DNA of 41,545 nucleotides from Bacteroidales bacterium (GTDB lineage: Bacteria > Bacteroidota > Bacteroidia > Bacteroidales > P3): assembly GCA_017962615.1 (NCBI GenBank), contig JAGCUZ010000007.1, positions 1 to 41,545 on the forward strand, read 5' to 3'. Shown here piece by piece: positions 31,913 to 39,855 of this stretch (within the stretch, counting starts at the first letter, position 1; each line of letters begins with the position of its first letter). Under the pieces are notes generated by a model. It saw only the letters and a list, made by a program, of their open reading frames with translations, ran no database searches and had not been told where the DNA came from. The position numbers and the translations under genes were made by a program.

Positions 31913-31997
31913 TTTATGCGTTGATAGGTTGATATGTTGATTGGTTGATATGTTGATAGGTTGATATGTTGATAGGTTGATATGTTGATATGTTGAT
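31913..31997 (-). repeat. Tandem microsatellite-like ATATCAACC/ATATCAACA array
   Basis: On the minus strand about nine head-to-tail copies of an 8-9 base unit (ATATCAAC with A or C after it) fill the leader of yajC, starting directly after the serine-lyase stop. It is the same block that closes the composite repeats elsewhere, here without the GCTGACGCA core. Unit-number change between strains would alter the leader length. Confidence 0.75.
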
Positions 31998-32000
31998 GCA

Positions 32001-33203
32001 TTAGTTTATTTTGTCAAGGTCGAGGGCAAGGCCGCCCAGCGAGGTCTCTTTGTACAGGCTCGGCAGGTCTTTGCCGGTGAGGCGCATGGTGGCCACCACC
32101 TTGTCGAAGGCTATGATATGCTTGCCGTCGCTCATTATGGCGTAGAGGTTGGCGTCGAGGGCGCGCAGGGCGGCAAAGGCGTTGCGCTCTATGCAGGGTA
32201 TCTGTACCAGTCCGCATATCGGGTCGCAGGTAAGTCCCAGGTTGTGCTCCAGTGCCATCTCGGCGGTATACTCTATCTGCTGCGGACTTCCGCCAAACAG
32301 CTGGTTGGCGGCCACGGCGGCCATCACGCAGGCACTCCCCACCTCGCCTTGGCAGCCCACCTCGGCGCCGCTTATCGAGGCGTTGTATTTTATTATGTTG
32401 GCAAACAGTCCTGCCGTGGCCAGCGCTTTCAGTATCTCCTTGTCGCTGAAGCCGTGGTTCTTCTTCAGGTGGTACAGCACCGCGGGAAGCACTCCGGCCG
32501 AGCCGCAGGTGGGGGCTGTCACCACCTTGCCGCCGCTGGCGTTCTGCTCGGCGGTGGCGAGGGCATACGATATCACGAGGCAGCGGCTCTGCAGCGACGG
32601 CTTGTAGCTGCTGGCGCGCACGTAGTACTGGTGCGCCTTGCCGCGCAGGTGCAGCCCGCCGGGTATCACCCCGTCGGTCTTCAGCCCCGTATCGATGGTC
32701 TCCTGCATCTGCTCCCACACCTTGCCGAGGTAGTCCCACAGGTCCTTCTCTTCGTGCCATTCCACGTATTCCCAGTAGGTAAGCCCGTCGTGCTCTATGA
32801 TGTCGAGTATCTGGGCAAGGCTCGTGCGGTGGTACACCTCCTTCTCGGTGGTGTGGCTGTGCTCGTCGGCCAGCCGTCCGCCGCCAACGCTGTATATCGT
32901 CCAGCTGTCGGCAACGTTGCCGTCGCCGTCCAGCGCCTCGAAGTACATGCCGTTGGTGTGGAACTCGGGCACCACGTCGGCCCGCCACACAAACTCCACC
33001 TCGCGCGGCTCCAGCGCCGCCTGTATGGCTTTGTCGGTGAAGTGGCCCTTGCCCGTGGCGGCAAGGCTGCCGTACAGGGTCACCCTGAAGCGCGATGCCG
33101 TCTTGTTCTTCGTGCCGAACATCTCGGCGGCTTTGCGCGGCCCCATGGTGTGGCTGCTCGACGGCCCGTAGCCTATCTTGTATATCTCTTTTATGCTTTC
33201 CAT
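32001..33203 (-). CDS. sdaA: L-serine ammonia-lyase, iron-sulfur type
   Basis: A 400-residue single-chain type II L-serine dehydratase that turns L-serine into pyruvate and ammonia using a 4Fe-4S cluster. The beta-domain start GYGPSSSHTMGPRKAA (11-26) is diagnostic. Cluster and catalytic-domain cysteines are in APTCGSAGVLP (Cys233), EVGCQGEVGSAC (Cys284), and CDPICGLVQIPC (Cys326, Cys330, Cys337). Length equals the single-polypeptide Bacteroidota and E. coli forms. No PLP motif. The gene starts 10 bases after terC and is likely co-transcribed with it. Confidence 0.95.
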   Translation of the reverse strand: MESIKEIYKIGYGPSSSHTMGPRKAAEMFGTKNKTASRFRVTLYGSLAATGKGHFTDKAIQAALEPREVEFVWRADVVPEFHTNGMYFEALDGDGNVADSWTIYSVGGGRLADEHSHTTEKEVYHRTSLAQILDIIEHDGLTYWEYVEWHEEKDLWDYLGKVWEQMQETIDTGLKTDGVIPGGLHLRGKAHQYYVRASSYKPSLQSRCLVISYALATAEQNASGGKVVTAPTCGSAGVLPAVLYHLKKNHGFSDKEILKALATAGLFANIIKYNASISGAEVGCQGEVGSACVMAAVAANQLFGGSPQQIEYTAEMALEHNLGLTCDPICGLVQIPCIERNAFAALRALDANLYAIMSDGKHIIAFDKVVATMRLTGKDLPSLYKETSLGGLALDLDKIN

Positions 33204-33213
33204 TGCGATGGTT

Positions 33214-34200
33214 TTATTGTTTTCTCTTTTGCGGCTGCGGTATGGCCAGCGACAGCGCTATGCTGCCTGCCAGTATGCCGAGTATCACCAGCAGCGAGGC
33301 TACTGTGCTTATCTCTATGTGCCACAGCTCGCTGACTATCATCTTTATTCCTATGAACGACAGCAGCACTCCCAGCCCGTAGTGCAGCATCCAGAACTTG
33401 TCGGTGATGCCGCTCAGCAGGAAGAACAGCGACCGCAGTCCCATGATGGCGAAGATGTTCGAGAAGTACACTATGAACGGGTCTTTCGTCACCGAGAACA
33501 CCGCCGGTATCGAGTCCACGGCAAATATTATGTCGCTGAACTCCACAACCAGCAGCACCACGAACAGCGGCGTAATGAAGCGCTTGCCGTCCACGTGGGT
33601 GAAGAAGTCGTGCCCGTGAAACTCTCTCGTCACGCGGAAGTGCTTGGCGGCAAACTTCACCACGGGGTGGTTGGCCGTGTCGACGCTCTTGTCGCCCTTG
33701 TCGGCAAACATCTTCACTCCGCTGTATATCAGTATCACTCCGAACACGGCAAGCACCCAGCTGAACTTGGTCACCAGCTCGCCAAGGGCAAAGATGAAGA
33801 CAAACCTCAGCACTATGGCTCCCAGTATGCCCCAGAACAGCACGCGGTGGTAGTACTGTTTCTCCACTCCGAAGCTGGCAAACAGCATTATCATCACGAA
33901 TATGTTGTCTATCGACAGCGACTCCTCCAGGAAGTAGCCCGCCAGGTATTGCGTGAATATCTCCCTCCTGAACGCCTTTGCCGCTGCGGCGTCGGCAGCC
34001 GTATGCCCCAGCATCCAGTCGCCGCAGGTGAGCAGCAGCACCCCGAACAGCATGGCCAGCGATATCCACACCAGCGTCCACGTTAGCGCCTCGCGCGTCT
34101 TTATCTCATGGTCTTTTTTGTGAAACACTCCAAGGTCCAGGGCCAGCATGAACAGGATGAATACCATGAACCCGCCAAAGAAAATCCATTGTGTTGCCAT
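33214..34200 (-). CDS. TerC/Alx family integral membrane protein
   Basis: A 328-residue polytopic protein with nine or so membrane segments, of the TerC/Alx family linked to tellurite resistance, manganese export and pH response. Conserved parts: the acidic pair motif LEESLSIDNIFVM at about 92-104 and VVEFSDIIFAVDSIPAV (about 218-234), the two halves of the metal-transport core. A cytoplasmic loop KFAAKHFRVTREFHG lies between. The role best supported for bacterial homologues is Mn2+ export, partly to metallate exported enzymes. Length is normal. No yybP-ykoY type riboswitch could be recognised in the short 82-base divergent leader. Confidence 0.9.
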   Translation of the reverse strand: MATQWIFFGGFMVFILFMLALDLGVFHKKDHEIKTREALTWTLVWISLAMLFGVLLLTCGDWMLGHTAADAAAAKAFRREIFTQYLAGYFLEESLSIDNIFVMIMLFASFGVEKQYYHRVLFWGILGAIVLRFVFIFALGELVTKFSWVLAVFGVILIYSGVKMFADKGDKSVDTANHPVVKFAAKHFRVTREFHGHDFFTHVDGKRFITPLFVVLLVVEFSDIIFAVDSIPAVFSVTKDPFIVYFSNIFAIMGLRSLFFLLSGITDKFWMLHYGLGVLLSFIGIKMIVSELWHIEISTVASLLVILGILAGSIALSLAIPQPQKRKQ

Positions 34201-34282
34201 ACTAAAATGTTGTGTTCTGTCGTTTATTAGGTGATGTGTAAAAACAAGATGATATTGTTCTAAGATTACTAAAACGCAAGTT

Positions 34283-34834
34283 ATGGTAAAATATTGTGAA
34301 CTTTTTTACTCCTTTTTCAAGATAGGTGCCTTCACCATCGGCGGCGGCTATGTAATGCTGCCGCTTATGGAGCAGGAGCTCGTCGACCGCCGCGCCTGGC
34401 TCTCGCGCGAGGATTACCTCGACCAGGTGGCCCTCTCGCAGGCCATGCCCGGCATCCTCGCCGTCAATATGGCCACCGCCGTGGGCTACAGGCTCAAAGG
34501 CTGGCCGGGCGCCCTCGTGGCCATCGTCGGCAACGTGCTGATGCCCATAGTTCTCATACTCCTCCTGGCCGCCTTCTTCCACACCTTCCGCGACAATGCC
34601 GTGCTGGCGCGCATCTTCTGCGGCCTGCGTCCCGCCGTGGTGGCACTCATCGCCGCCCCCGTCTTCTCGCTGGCACGCTCACTCGCCGTCACGTGGCGCA
34701 CAGTGTGGATTCCGCTCCTCTCGGCGGCTCTCATCTGCCTCTTCAACGTCAGCCCCGTATGGATAATCCTTGCGGCCATAGTGCTCGGCACCCTCTCGGC
34801 CCTGCTCTTCCCTTGTAAGTCTGGTAATAAATAA
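34283..34834 (+). CDS. chrA: Chromate transporter family protein, half-size, first copy
   Basis: A 183-residue membrane protein, one half of the canonical ChrA protein. Typical start FFKIGAFTIGGGYVMLPLMEQELVDRRAWLS (about 11-41), then QVALSQAMPGILAVNMATAVGYRLKG and further hydrophobic helices. Short ChrA proteins normally act as pairs encoded by adjacent genes, and the second half follows at 34973. Family members export chromate; the physiological substrate in anaerobes is uncertain. It is divergent from terC. Confidence 0.92.
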   Translation: MVKYCELFYSFFKIGAFTIGGGYVMLPLMEQELVDRRAWLSREDYLDQVALSQAMPGILAVNMATAVGYRLKGWPGALVAIVGNVLMPIVLILLLAAFFHTFRDNAVLARIFCGLRPAVVALIAAPVFSLARSLAVTWRTVWIPLLSAALICLFNVSPVWIILAAIVLGTLSALLFPCKSGNK

Positions 34835-34847
34835 CATAAAACGATAA

Positions 34848-34931
34848 ATGCCTCGGAGAGGCATGCCCTCAATAACCCCGCACGTAGTGTGGGGTATAAA
34901 CAAAGCCAACAAATGCGTCTCGGAGAGACGC
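34848..34931. repeat. Three palindromes between the chromate transporter genes
   Basis: ATGCCTC-GGA-GAGGCAT (34848-34864), ACCCCGCAC-GTA-GTGTGGGGT (34875-34895, one G-U) and GCGTCTC-GGA-GAGACGC (34915-34931). The first and third share the loop, flanks and the following GCCCTCAA but differ in their stems at paired positions, so the stem structure is conserved. Confidence 0.75.
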
Positions 34932-34972
34932 GCCCTCAAAAAACAATATCTGTTGTATAATAACCTACAATA

Positions 34973-35548
34973 ATGCTTACAACGCTGTTTCTTACCTTCC
35001 TCAAGATAGGCCTCTTCACCTTCGGCGGCGGCTACGCCATGCTGTCGCTCATACAGAGCGAGGTGGTGGTCGACCACGCCTGGATATCCTCTCAGGAGTT
35101 TGCCGACATCGTGGCCGTCAGCCAGATGACCCCCGGCCCCGTGGGCATCAACACCGCCACCTACACCGGCTACACCACCATGCTCAACGCCGGCCACCCG
35201 CAGGCCATGGCCGTCCTCGCCGGTGTGCTCTGCTCTGTGGCGGTGGTGCTGCTGCCTGTAATCCTTATGTTCGTGATGCTCAGGCTTCTCAATAAGTTCT
35301 ACGACCGCCCCGTGGTGCGCCGCGTCATGCGCCTGCTGCGCTTCGTCGTGGTGGGGCTCATCGCCGCCGCCGCCATCCGTCTGGCCACCCCCGAGAGCTT
35401 CGGCCGCTGGGCCGACTGTCCGCGCCAGGTTGTCATGAGCGCCGCCATCTTCGCCGCCGTCTTCCTCCTCTCGCTGATCCCCAAGAAACGCGTGTCGCCC
35501 ATCCTTCTCCTCCTCGCCTCGGGCGCGGTGGGCTTTATAGTTATGTGA
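34973..35548 (+). CDS. chrA: Chromate transporter family protein, half-size, second copy
   Basis: A 191-residue membrane protein homologous to the first copy: FLKIGLFTFGGGYAMLSLIQSEVVVDHAWIS at its start, then VAVSQMTPGPVGINTATYTGY, the more canonical form of the motif. Helices continue to a hydrophobic end. It is expected to pair with the upstream half in a heteromer with opposite membrane orientation. The two genes lie 138 bases apart, the gap holding REP-like palindromes. Confidence 0.92.
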   Translation: MLTTLFLTFLKIGLFTFGGGYAMLSLIQSEVVVDHAWISSQEFADIVAVSQMTPGPVGINTATYTGYTTMLNAGHPQAMAVLAGVLCSVAVVLLPVILMFVMLRLLNKFYDRPVVRRVMRLLRFVVVGLIAAAAIRLATPESFGRWADCPRQVVMSAAIFAAVFLLSLIPKKRVSPILLLLASGAVGFIVM

Positions 35549-35608
35549 CATACAATCATGTGATTGATTAACGGCTTATTAACGGCAATTAACGTTTATA
35601 CTTTGCTC

Positions 35609-36955
35609 ATGGCGTTGAATATAGAGTTGGCAGGCCATTACGGCTACCGCAGAATCCTCCGCTCCGTGCTTCCCAGCATCGGCATGGTGCTCGTTACCTC
35701 GGTCTACAGCATCGTCGACGGCTTCTTCGTGGCCAACTTTGCGGGCAAGCCGGGCTTCGCCGCCGTCAACCTCACCTTCCCGGTCATCATGATGATAGGC
35801 TCGCTGGGGCTCATGATAGGCTCGGGCGGCGGCGCGCTGGTGTCCAAAATCAAGGGCGAAGGCTATCGCCACAAGGCCAACCGCGTCTTCACCATGCTGG
35901 TGCAGTTCGGCCTGGCGCTGGGCGTCGTGCTCGGCGCGGCGCTGGCACTGGCGGCTCCCGCCGTGGCGCGATGGCTCGGGGCCGACGAGCCTATGATGGA
36001 CGAGTGCGTGCTTTATATCAGGCTCAACATGTTCGGCATGCCCGGCTTTGTGCTCCAGTGCGCCTTCCAGTCGTTCTATATGGCCGCCGAGCGGCCGCAG
36101 CTGGGCACCCTGATGTCGGTGGTGTCGGGCGTCACCAACATCGTGCTCGACGCCCTGCTGGTATGGGCTCTCGGCATGGGCGTGGCAGGCGCTGCCCTCG
36201 CCACCTCGGCGGGCTGCCTCGTGGGCGGCCTCTTCCCGGTGTTCTACTTCGCCTCGCGCCGCAATAAAGGGTCGCTCTGCATCCAGCCCACACGCATCCT
36301 CTGGCCCTACGTGGGCAAGGCCTGCACCAACGGCCTCTCCGAGTACGTGGGCAGCATTGCCATGAACATCGTCACCATCTGCTACAACCTGCAGCTTATG
36401 CGCTACCTTGGCGAAGACGGCGTGTCGGCCTACGGCGTGGTGATGTACATAGCCTTCATCTTCGCCGCCGTCTTCATAGGATATAACATAGGCATCACCC
36501 CCATCATAGGCTACCACTACGGCGCCGCCGACCTTGCCGAGCAGCGCTCGCTGCTGCGCAAGTCGATGGCAATCATCGGCGTGCTGGGTGTGCTGATGAC
36601 CCTCTCGGCCGAGCTGTTCGCCTCGCCGCTGGCACGCCTCTTCGTGGGCTACGACGAGGCCCTTACAGCCCTCACCGTCAGGGCTATGCGCCTCTATATG
36701 CTGGCGTTCCTCATCAGCGGGTGGAATCTCTTTGTGTCGGCGCTCTTCACGGGGCTCAACAACGGCTTCGTCAGCGCCGTGGCCGCCTTCGCGCGCACGC
36801 TGGTGTTCGAGCTCGCCTGCGTCTGGACGCTCCCTTTGCTGCTGGGCATCAACGGTATCTGGCTCTCGTGGGGCATCGCCGAGCTCCTCTCGCTGCTCCT
36901 CTGCGCCTTCCTCGTGCGCCGCTTCGCCCCTCAGCTCCTCGGCGGCAGGCAATAA
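35609..36955 (+). CDS. MATE family efflux transporter
   Basis: A 448-residue inner-membrane exporter of cationic drugs or metabolites driven by Na+ or H+. The frame opens at a TTG at 35564, but ATG 35609 gives MALNIELAGHYGYRRILRS, the normal length before the first helix. Twelve hydrophobic segments; conserved pieces include LPSIGMVLVTSVYSIVDGFF, GLMIGSGGGALVSKIKG, YMAAERPQLGT and MGVAGAALATSAGCLVGG. The second half has GYNIGITPIIGYHYGA. It probably shares a transcript with the chromate transporter genes, since 60 bases separate them. It ends 4 bases before the convergent T9SS gene, with no room for a terminator. Confidence 0.93.
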   Translation: MALNIELAGHYGYRRILRSVLPSIGMVLVTSVYSIVDGFFVANFAGKPGFAAVNLTFPVIMMIGSLGLMIGSGGGALVSKIKGEGYRHKANRVFTMLVQFGLALGVVLGAALALAAPAVARWLGADEPMMDECVLYIRLNMFGMPGFVLQCAFQSFYMAAERPQLGTLMSVVSGVTNIVLDALLVWALGMGVAGAALATSAGCLVGGLFPVFYFASRRNKGSLCIQPTRILWPYVGKACTNGLSEYVGSIAMNIVTICYNLQLMRYLGEDGVSAYGVVMYIAFIFAAVFIGYNIGITPIIGYHYGAADLAEQRSLLRKSMAIIGVLGVLMTLSAELFASPLARLFVGYDEALTALTVRAMRLYMLAFLISGWNLFVSALFTGLNNGFVSAVAAFARTLVFELACVWTLPLLLGINGIWLSWGIAELLSLLLCAFLVRRFAPQLLGGRQ

Positions 36956-36959
36956 TGCC

Positions 36960-37949
36960 TTACAGCTTTACGATTTTCATGGTCGCTTTGTTCTTGTTGT
37001 GGTCAACTACCGACAGCAGGTACACCCCATTGGGGTAGTGCTGTATGTCGACATGCAGCTTGTCGCCGGTCACCGTTTCCGTTTGTAGTACGCACCCCGT
37101 AAGCGTGGTGATGGCCACGTTGTATGTTGCCGCCGCTGGAAGCGCTATCTCAAAAGCGTCGTGCACAGGGTTGGGGTATATTGTTGCTGCGAGGTCCTCG
37201 CTTTGTTTTATTATGCAGTATCGATATACTCTAATGCACGGGTTCAATGTATAGGCACTGTCGGTTCCATACGTGATTCCACGATACAGGTGCTCCCCGT
37301 CTCTGTAATAGCATATGAGCGACATGCGGTCTTCGTAGCCAGCATAGTAAGGCCCAAAACTGGGTCCGACGCCTTCAATGAAAAGCAGAGTGTCCCATCC
37401 ATTCCTATCTGTCATTTTTCTATAGTTGGTGCGTAATATTTTTTTTCCGTCTCTGTAATAGATAGTGTCAATTGTGATAATGGGATTTGTGCGTGTATCA
37501 TAACTGTATTCTTTGTATATCTCCGACCAATCATGTGTGTCCAACGTATCGCCTACGTTCAAGTCCAGGTCCATGATTAACACTTCTGGGAACACCAAAT
37601 CTACGAAACTCCCTTTGAAATATAATTTTGAGTGGTCCTCGCTCTCCCTCAGATATTCAAGAGTTTCGTTGAATGAATAAGGATGTGTATAAGGATGGTA
37701 TCCTCTCGACATATTTCCAATTGTCCTTAATACATTATAGACATTCCCGTCTATACTAATTGTATCATTGGGTAATGATTGACGGGCATCCGTCCCAATG
37801 CCTTCAACATCTATGTATTCATAATAGTTGAACCACACGGTGTTGCTGTCGCCGAAGACCGACTGGTACCTGGGCTGCACAGTGTCCTGTGCATGGCTCA
37901 TCCACGAGCCGCAAAGAAGTGTAAATAGCACTAATGTTTTTGTTTTCAT
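36960..37949 (-). CDS. T9SS-secreted protein, tandem paralogue B
   Basis: A 329-residue exported protein, paralogous to the gene directly upstream. Signal peptide MKTKTLVLFTLLCGSWMSHAQ. Mature region starts DTVQPRYQSVFGDSN, with the paralogue-shared EVLIMDLDLNVGDTLDTHDW and DTLLFIEGVGPSFG. The T9SS type A sorting domain occupies about 250-329 with IYPNPVHDAFEIALP. No enzyme motif is recognised; it resembles uncharacterised beta-rich secreted proteins of Bacteroidales. Start and upstream stop overlap as ATGA, so translation is coupled. Both ends are nearly identical to the paralogue at DNA level, while the middle differs. Confidence 0.85.
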   Translation of the reverse strand: MKTKTLVLFTLLCGSWMSHAQDTVQPRYQSVFGDSNTVWFNYYEYIDVEGIGTDARQSLPNDTISIDGNVYNVLRTIGNMSRGYHPYTHPYSFNETLEYLRESEDHSKLYFKGSFVDLVFPEVLIMDLDLNVGDTLDTHDWSEIYKEYSYDTRTNPIITIDTIYYRDGKKILRTNYRKMTDRNGWDTLLFIEGVGPSFGPYYAGYEDRMSLICYYRDGEHLYRGITYGTDSAYTLNPCIRVYRYCIIKQSEDLAATIYPNPVHDAFEIALPAAATYNVAITTLTGCVLQTETVTGDKLHVDIQHYPNGVYLLSVVDHNKNKATMKIVKL

Positions 37950-38950
37950 AGTTTTACGATTTTTATGGTTGCTTTGTTATTGTTGTGGTCAACCACCGAC
38001 AGCAGGTACACCCCCTTGGGGTAGTGCTGTATGTCGACGTGCAGCTTGTCGCCGGTCACCGTTTCCGTTTGTAGTACGCACCCTGTAAGCGTGGTGATGG
38101 CCACGTTGTATGTCGCCGCCGCTGGAAGCGCTATCTCAAAAGCGTCGTGCACAGGGTTGGGATATGCCTTGACGGCAAATTCCCCGGGCACTTTTATCCC
38201 GCCACGTGACCACCCCCTTAAACAATCAGTAGAATCGGCATAGTAGATATCATAATAGTAATAATAAGTTCCATGGTATTGTATGATTTCATCTCTTTCA
38301 TAGCATACCAAGGTTGTGTGGAAATGGTCCTCAGCCCATTTCGCTGCTGGATAATAAAGTCCGAAACTTGGTCCAACGCCTTCAATAAACAGCAGTGTAT
38401 CTTTGGCTCCGTCAGGAGAAAGGTTGGTCAGATTGGTGCGCACTATCTTCCTGCCGTCCAGGTAGTATATAGAGTCAACTCTTATGTTTGGCACAAAAGG
38501 CTCGTATCTGAAGTTTGGTAACTCAGACCAATGCCGTGTATCCACTGTGTCGCCGACATTAAGGTCCAAATCCATGATTAGAACCTCGGGGTAATCTGGG
38601 GGGTTAATACTGTTTTCAATTGGTTTAAAATATAATTTGGAGTGGTCTGGGCTCTCCCAGTAGTAAGTTTCGTAGTAGTAGTCAAACGGCACAACCACTT
38701 CAATTGAGCGATAATAGTTATACCTGACTATTTGATAAATATGTCCGTCAATAATCGCCGTATCATTTATGATAGCCTCCCTTGTTTCAGTGCCGCCTTG
38801 CGCTTCGGGAGTGAAAGACTCTTGAAAAATATACCATCTTGTCACACTGTCGCCGAAGATTGACTGGTACCTGGGCGGCACGGTGTCCTGCGCATGGCTC
38901 ATCCACGAGCCGCAAAGAAGTGCCAATAGCACTAATGTTTTTGTTTTCAT
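37946..38950 (-). CDS. T9SS-secreted protein, tandem paralogue A
   Basis: A 334-residue exported protein. Signal peptide MKTKTLVLLALLCGSWMSHAQ. It shares DTVPPRYQSIFGDS, EVLIMDLDLNVGDTVDTRHW, DTLLFIEGVGPSFGLYY and the whole sorting domain (YPNPVHDAFEIALPAAATY to the final KIVKL) with the downstream copy; the stretches between are quite different, with Tyr-rich inserts. Function unknown; likely a surface or released protein under type IX secretion. First gene of a two-gene operon, with a promoter at about 39055-39086 and a 98-base leader. Confidence 0.85.
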   Translation of the reverse strand: MKTKTLVLLALLCGSWMSHAQDTVPPRYQSIFGDSVTRWYIFQESFTPEAQGGTETREAIINDTAIIDGHIYQIVRYNYYRSIEVVVPFDYYYETYYWESPDHSKLYFKPIENSINPPDYPEVLIMDLDLNVGDTVDTRHWSELPNFRYEPFVPNIRVDSIYYLDGRKIVRTNLTNLSPDGAKDTLLFIEGVGPSFGLYYPAAKWAEDHFHTTLVCYERDEIIQYHGTYYYYYDIYYADSTDCLRGWSRGGIKVPGEFAVKAYPNPVHDAFEIALPAAATYNVAITTLTGCVLQTETVTGDKLHVDIQHYPKGVYLLSVVDHNNNKATIKIVKL

Positions 38951-39054
38951 GGTTTTTCGTGTATGGTTGTTTATGATTGATTTCTTTCTATATGCTTGAT
39001 ATATGACGTTTTAAAAGCCCGCGGCACATAATTTGGCCTTTATTATATCGGTGT

Positions 39055-39086
39055 CAAAAGTACTCAAATAGTTCCTAAAAAACAAG
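39055..39086 (-). promoter_or_regulatory. Promoter of the T9SS paralogue pair
   Basis: Minus strand: TACTTTTG (39062-39055) matches TAnnTTTG, and CTTG lies exactly 20 bases upstream (39086-39083), close to the -33 TTTG. This is the best two-part match to the Bacteroidota promoter in the window. Initiation is expected near 39048. Confidence 0.65.
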
Positions 39087-39121
39087 AAAAATCTTAGTTT
39101 GTTTGCTTTCTGGTTGATACA

Positions 39122-39220
39122 CAGCGGTATATAAAGCCATTTTTTTGAGCTACTCAGTGGCATATAAAGCTATTTTTTTGAGCTACACAGTGGCATATAA
39201 GGTCATTTTTTTGAGCTCGT
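39122..39220 (-). repeat. Three tandem 33 bp repeats upstream of the T9SS pair promoter
   Basis: Units at 39122-39154, 39155-39187 and 39188-39220 each begin CAGYGGYATATAA and end TTTTTTTGAGCT plus three bases. Differences are few and mostly in the last unit. They lie about 75-170 bases upstream of the predicted start of transcription. A period of 33 places equivalent bases on nearly the same face of the helix, as repeated regulator sites would be. Confidence 0.7.
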
Positions 39221-39354
39221 CACCCTCCATGCCTCTATCGCCGCCCTTCCATACATATAATAGGATTTTCACAGCCCCAAAGTCTACAACCCCCACCAAA
39301 AAACTTTAATTTTAACTCTATTTAACAATCACCCCACCGTATGGTCCTCCCCTT

Positions 39355-39582
39355 GTCGCGTACCTGTCGGCACGCATGGATAGGTCGTCCCCCTTCACGG
39401 CACTGCGCCTTGCTCACTCCGTTCGCGGCTTGTACCGTGTTAATCAAGGTCCCGTCCCCTCGGGACGGTGTGCATTTTTAGCGTGCCGTCAGGTACGCGA
39501 TTTGCATAACACGGTACAAGCGTAGCGCAGTGCCGTGACAATGCATAATCCTCCCAGCTCTGCGTGCCGACAGGTACGCGAC
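39355..39582. repeat. Nested inverted repeat (BIME-like), about 230 bp
   Basis: Left arm: REP-like core (39356-39375) and CACGG...CCGTG palindrome (39396-39439). Centre: perfect CCGTCCC-CTC-GGGACGG (39452-39468) and a second core (39481-39500). Right arm: CACGG...CCGTG palindrome in reverse (39510-39537, 28 bases) and a third core (39562-39581). Cores in the arms face each other, so the whole element can fold on itself. The same modules occur singly at 7691-7784. Confidence 0.8.
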
Positions 39583-39777
39583 AGAACCGACCCGCACCAG
39601 CATCCCATCCGTTACCCCTCCACCCACAATCATTCCCCGTTTTCCACCCCCAACCGAGGCTAATAAAGGGTAGGTATAAAGTACATAAGGAGATGGTAAA
39701 GAGTTGGTCCCACCAACTCCTTATCAACTATATACTTACGATTTACGTTCTATATACCAAAATCGGGGTGTGTGCAC

Positions 39778-39812
39778 AAAAAAAACCGTAACGTCTCGGG
39801 AGGCGTTACGGT
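39778..39812 (-). terminator. Terminator of the LolA-like operon
   Basis: ACCGTAACGTC pairs with GGCGTTACGGT with one G-U. On the minus strand the stem is followed by eight Ts, a typical intrinsic terminator, 40-odd bases beyond the last possible coding frame. Confidence 0.9.
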
Positions 39813-39855
39813 CTGATTTATAATGTCTTGCAGCTGAGTGGCTGCAAAAATGCCG

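Larger units (their letters stand above)
38951..39855. other. Gene-free 905 bp spacer with layered repeats
   Basis: No credible gene is seen. In order: promoter of the paralogue pair (39055-39086), three 33 bp tandem repeats (39122-39220), a roughly 230 bp nested inverted repeat (39355-39582), an unremarkable stretch (39583-39777), a minus-strand terminator (39778-39812) and a TTGCAGC/GCTGCAA hairpin (39828-39847). Confidence 0.7.

Noticed and set aside
31913-31997. CRISPR array
   Set aside because: The repeat unit is 8-9 bases with no spacers; no cas gene is present.
33178-34086. 302-residue plus-strand frame opposite terC
   Set aside because: Antisense shadow; the minus strand encodes an unmistakable TerC protein.
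34201-34282. Manganese (yybP-ykoY) riboswitch before terC
   Set aside because: The divergent spacer is only 82 bases and shows no suitable stem pair.
35579-36952. 457-residue minus-strand frame opposite the MATE gene
   Set aside because: Glu/His/Arg-rich antisense shadow of a membrane protein gene.
39122-39220. CRISPR array
   Set aside because: Three contiguous 33 bp units without intervening spacers are tandem repeats.
39440-39727. 95-residue minus-strand frame in the 39 kb spacer
   Set aside because: It lies across the nested inverted repeat; its residues are dictated by the palindromes.
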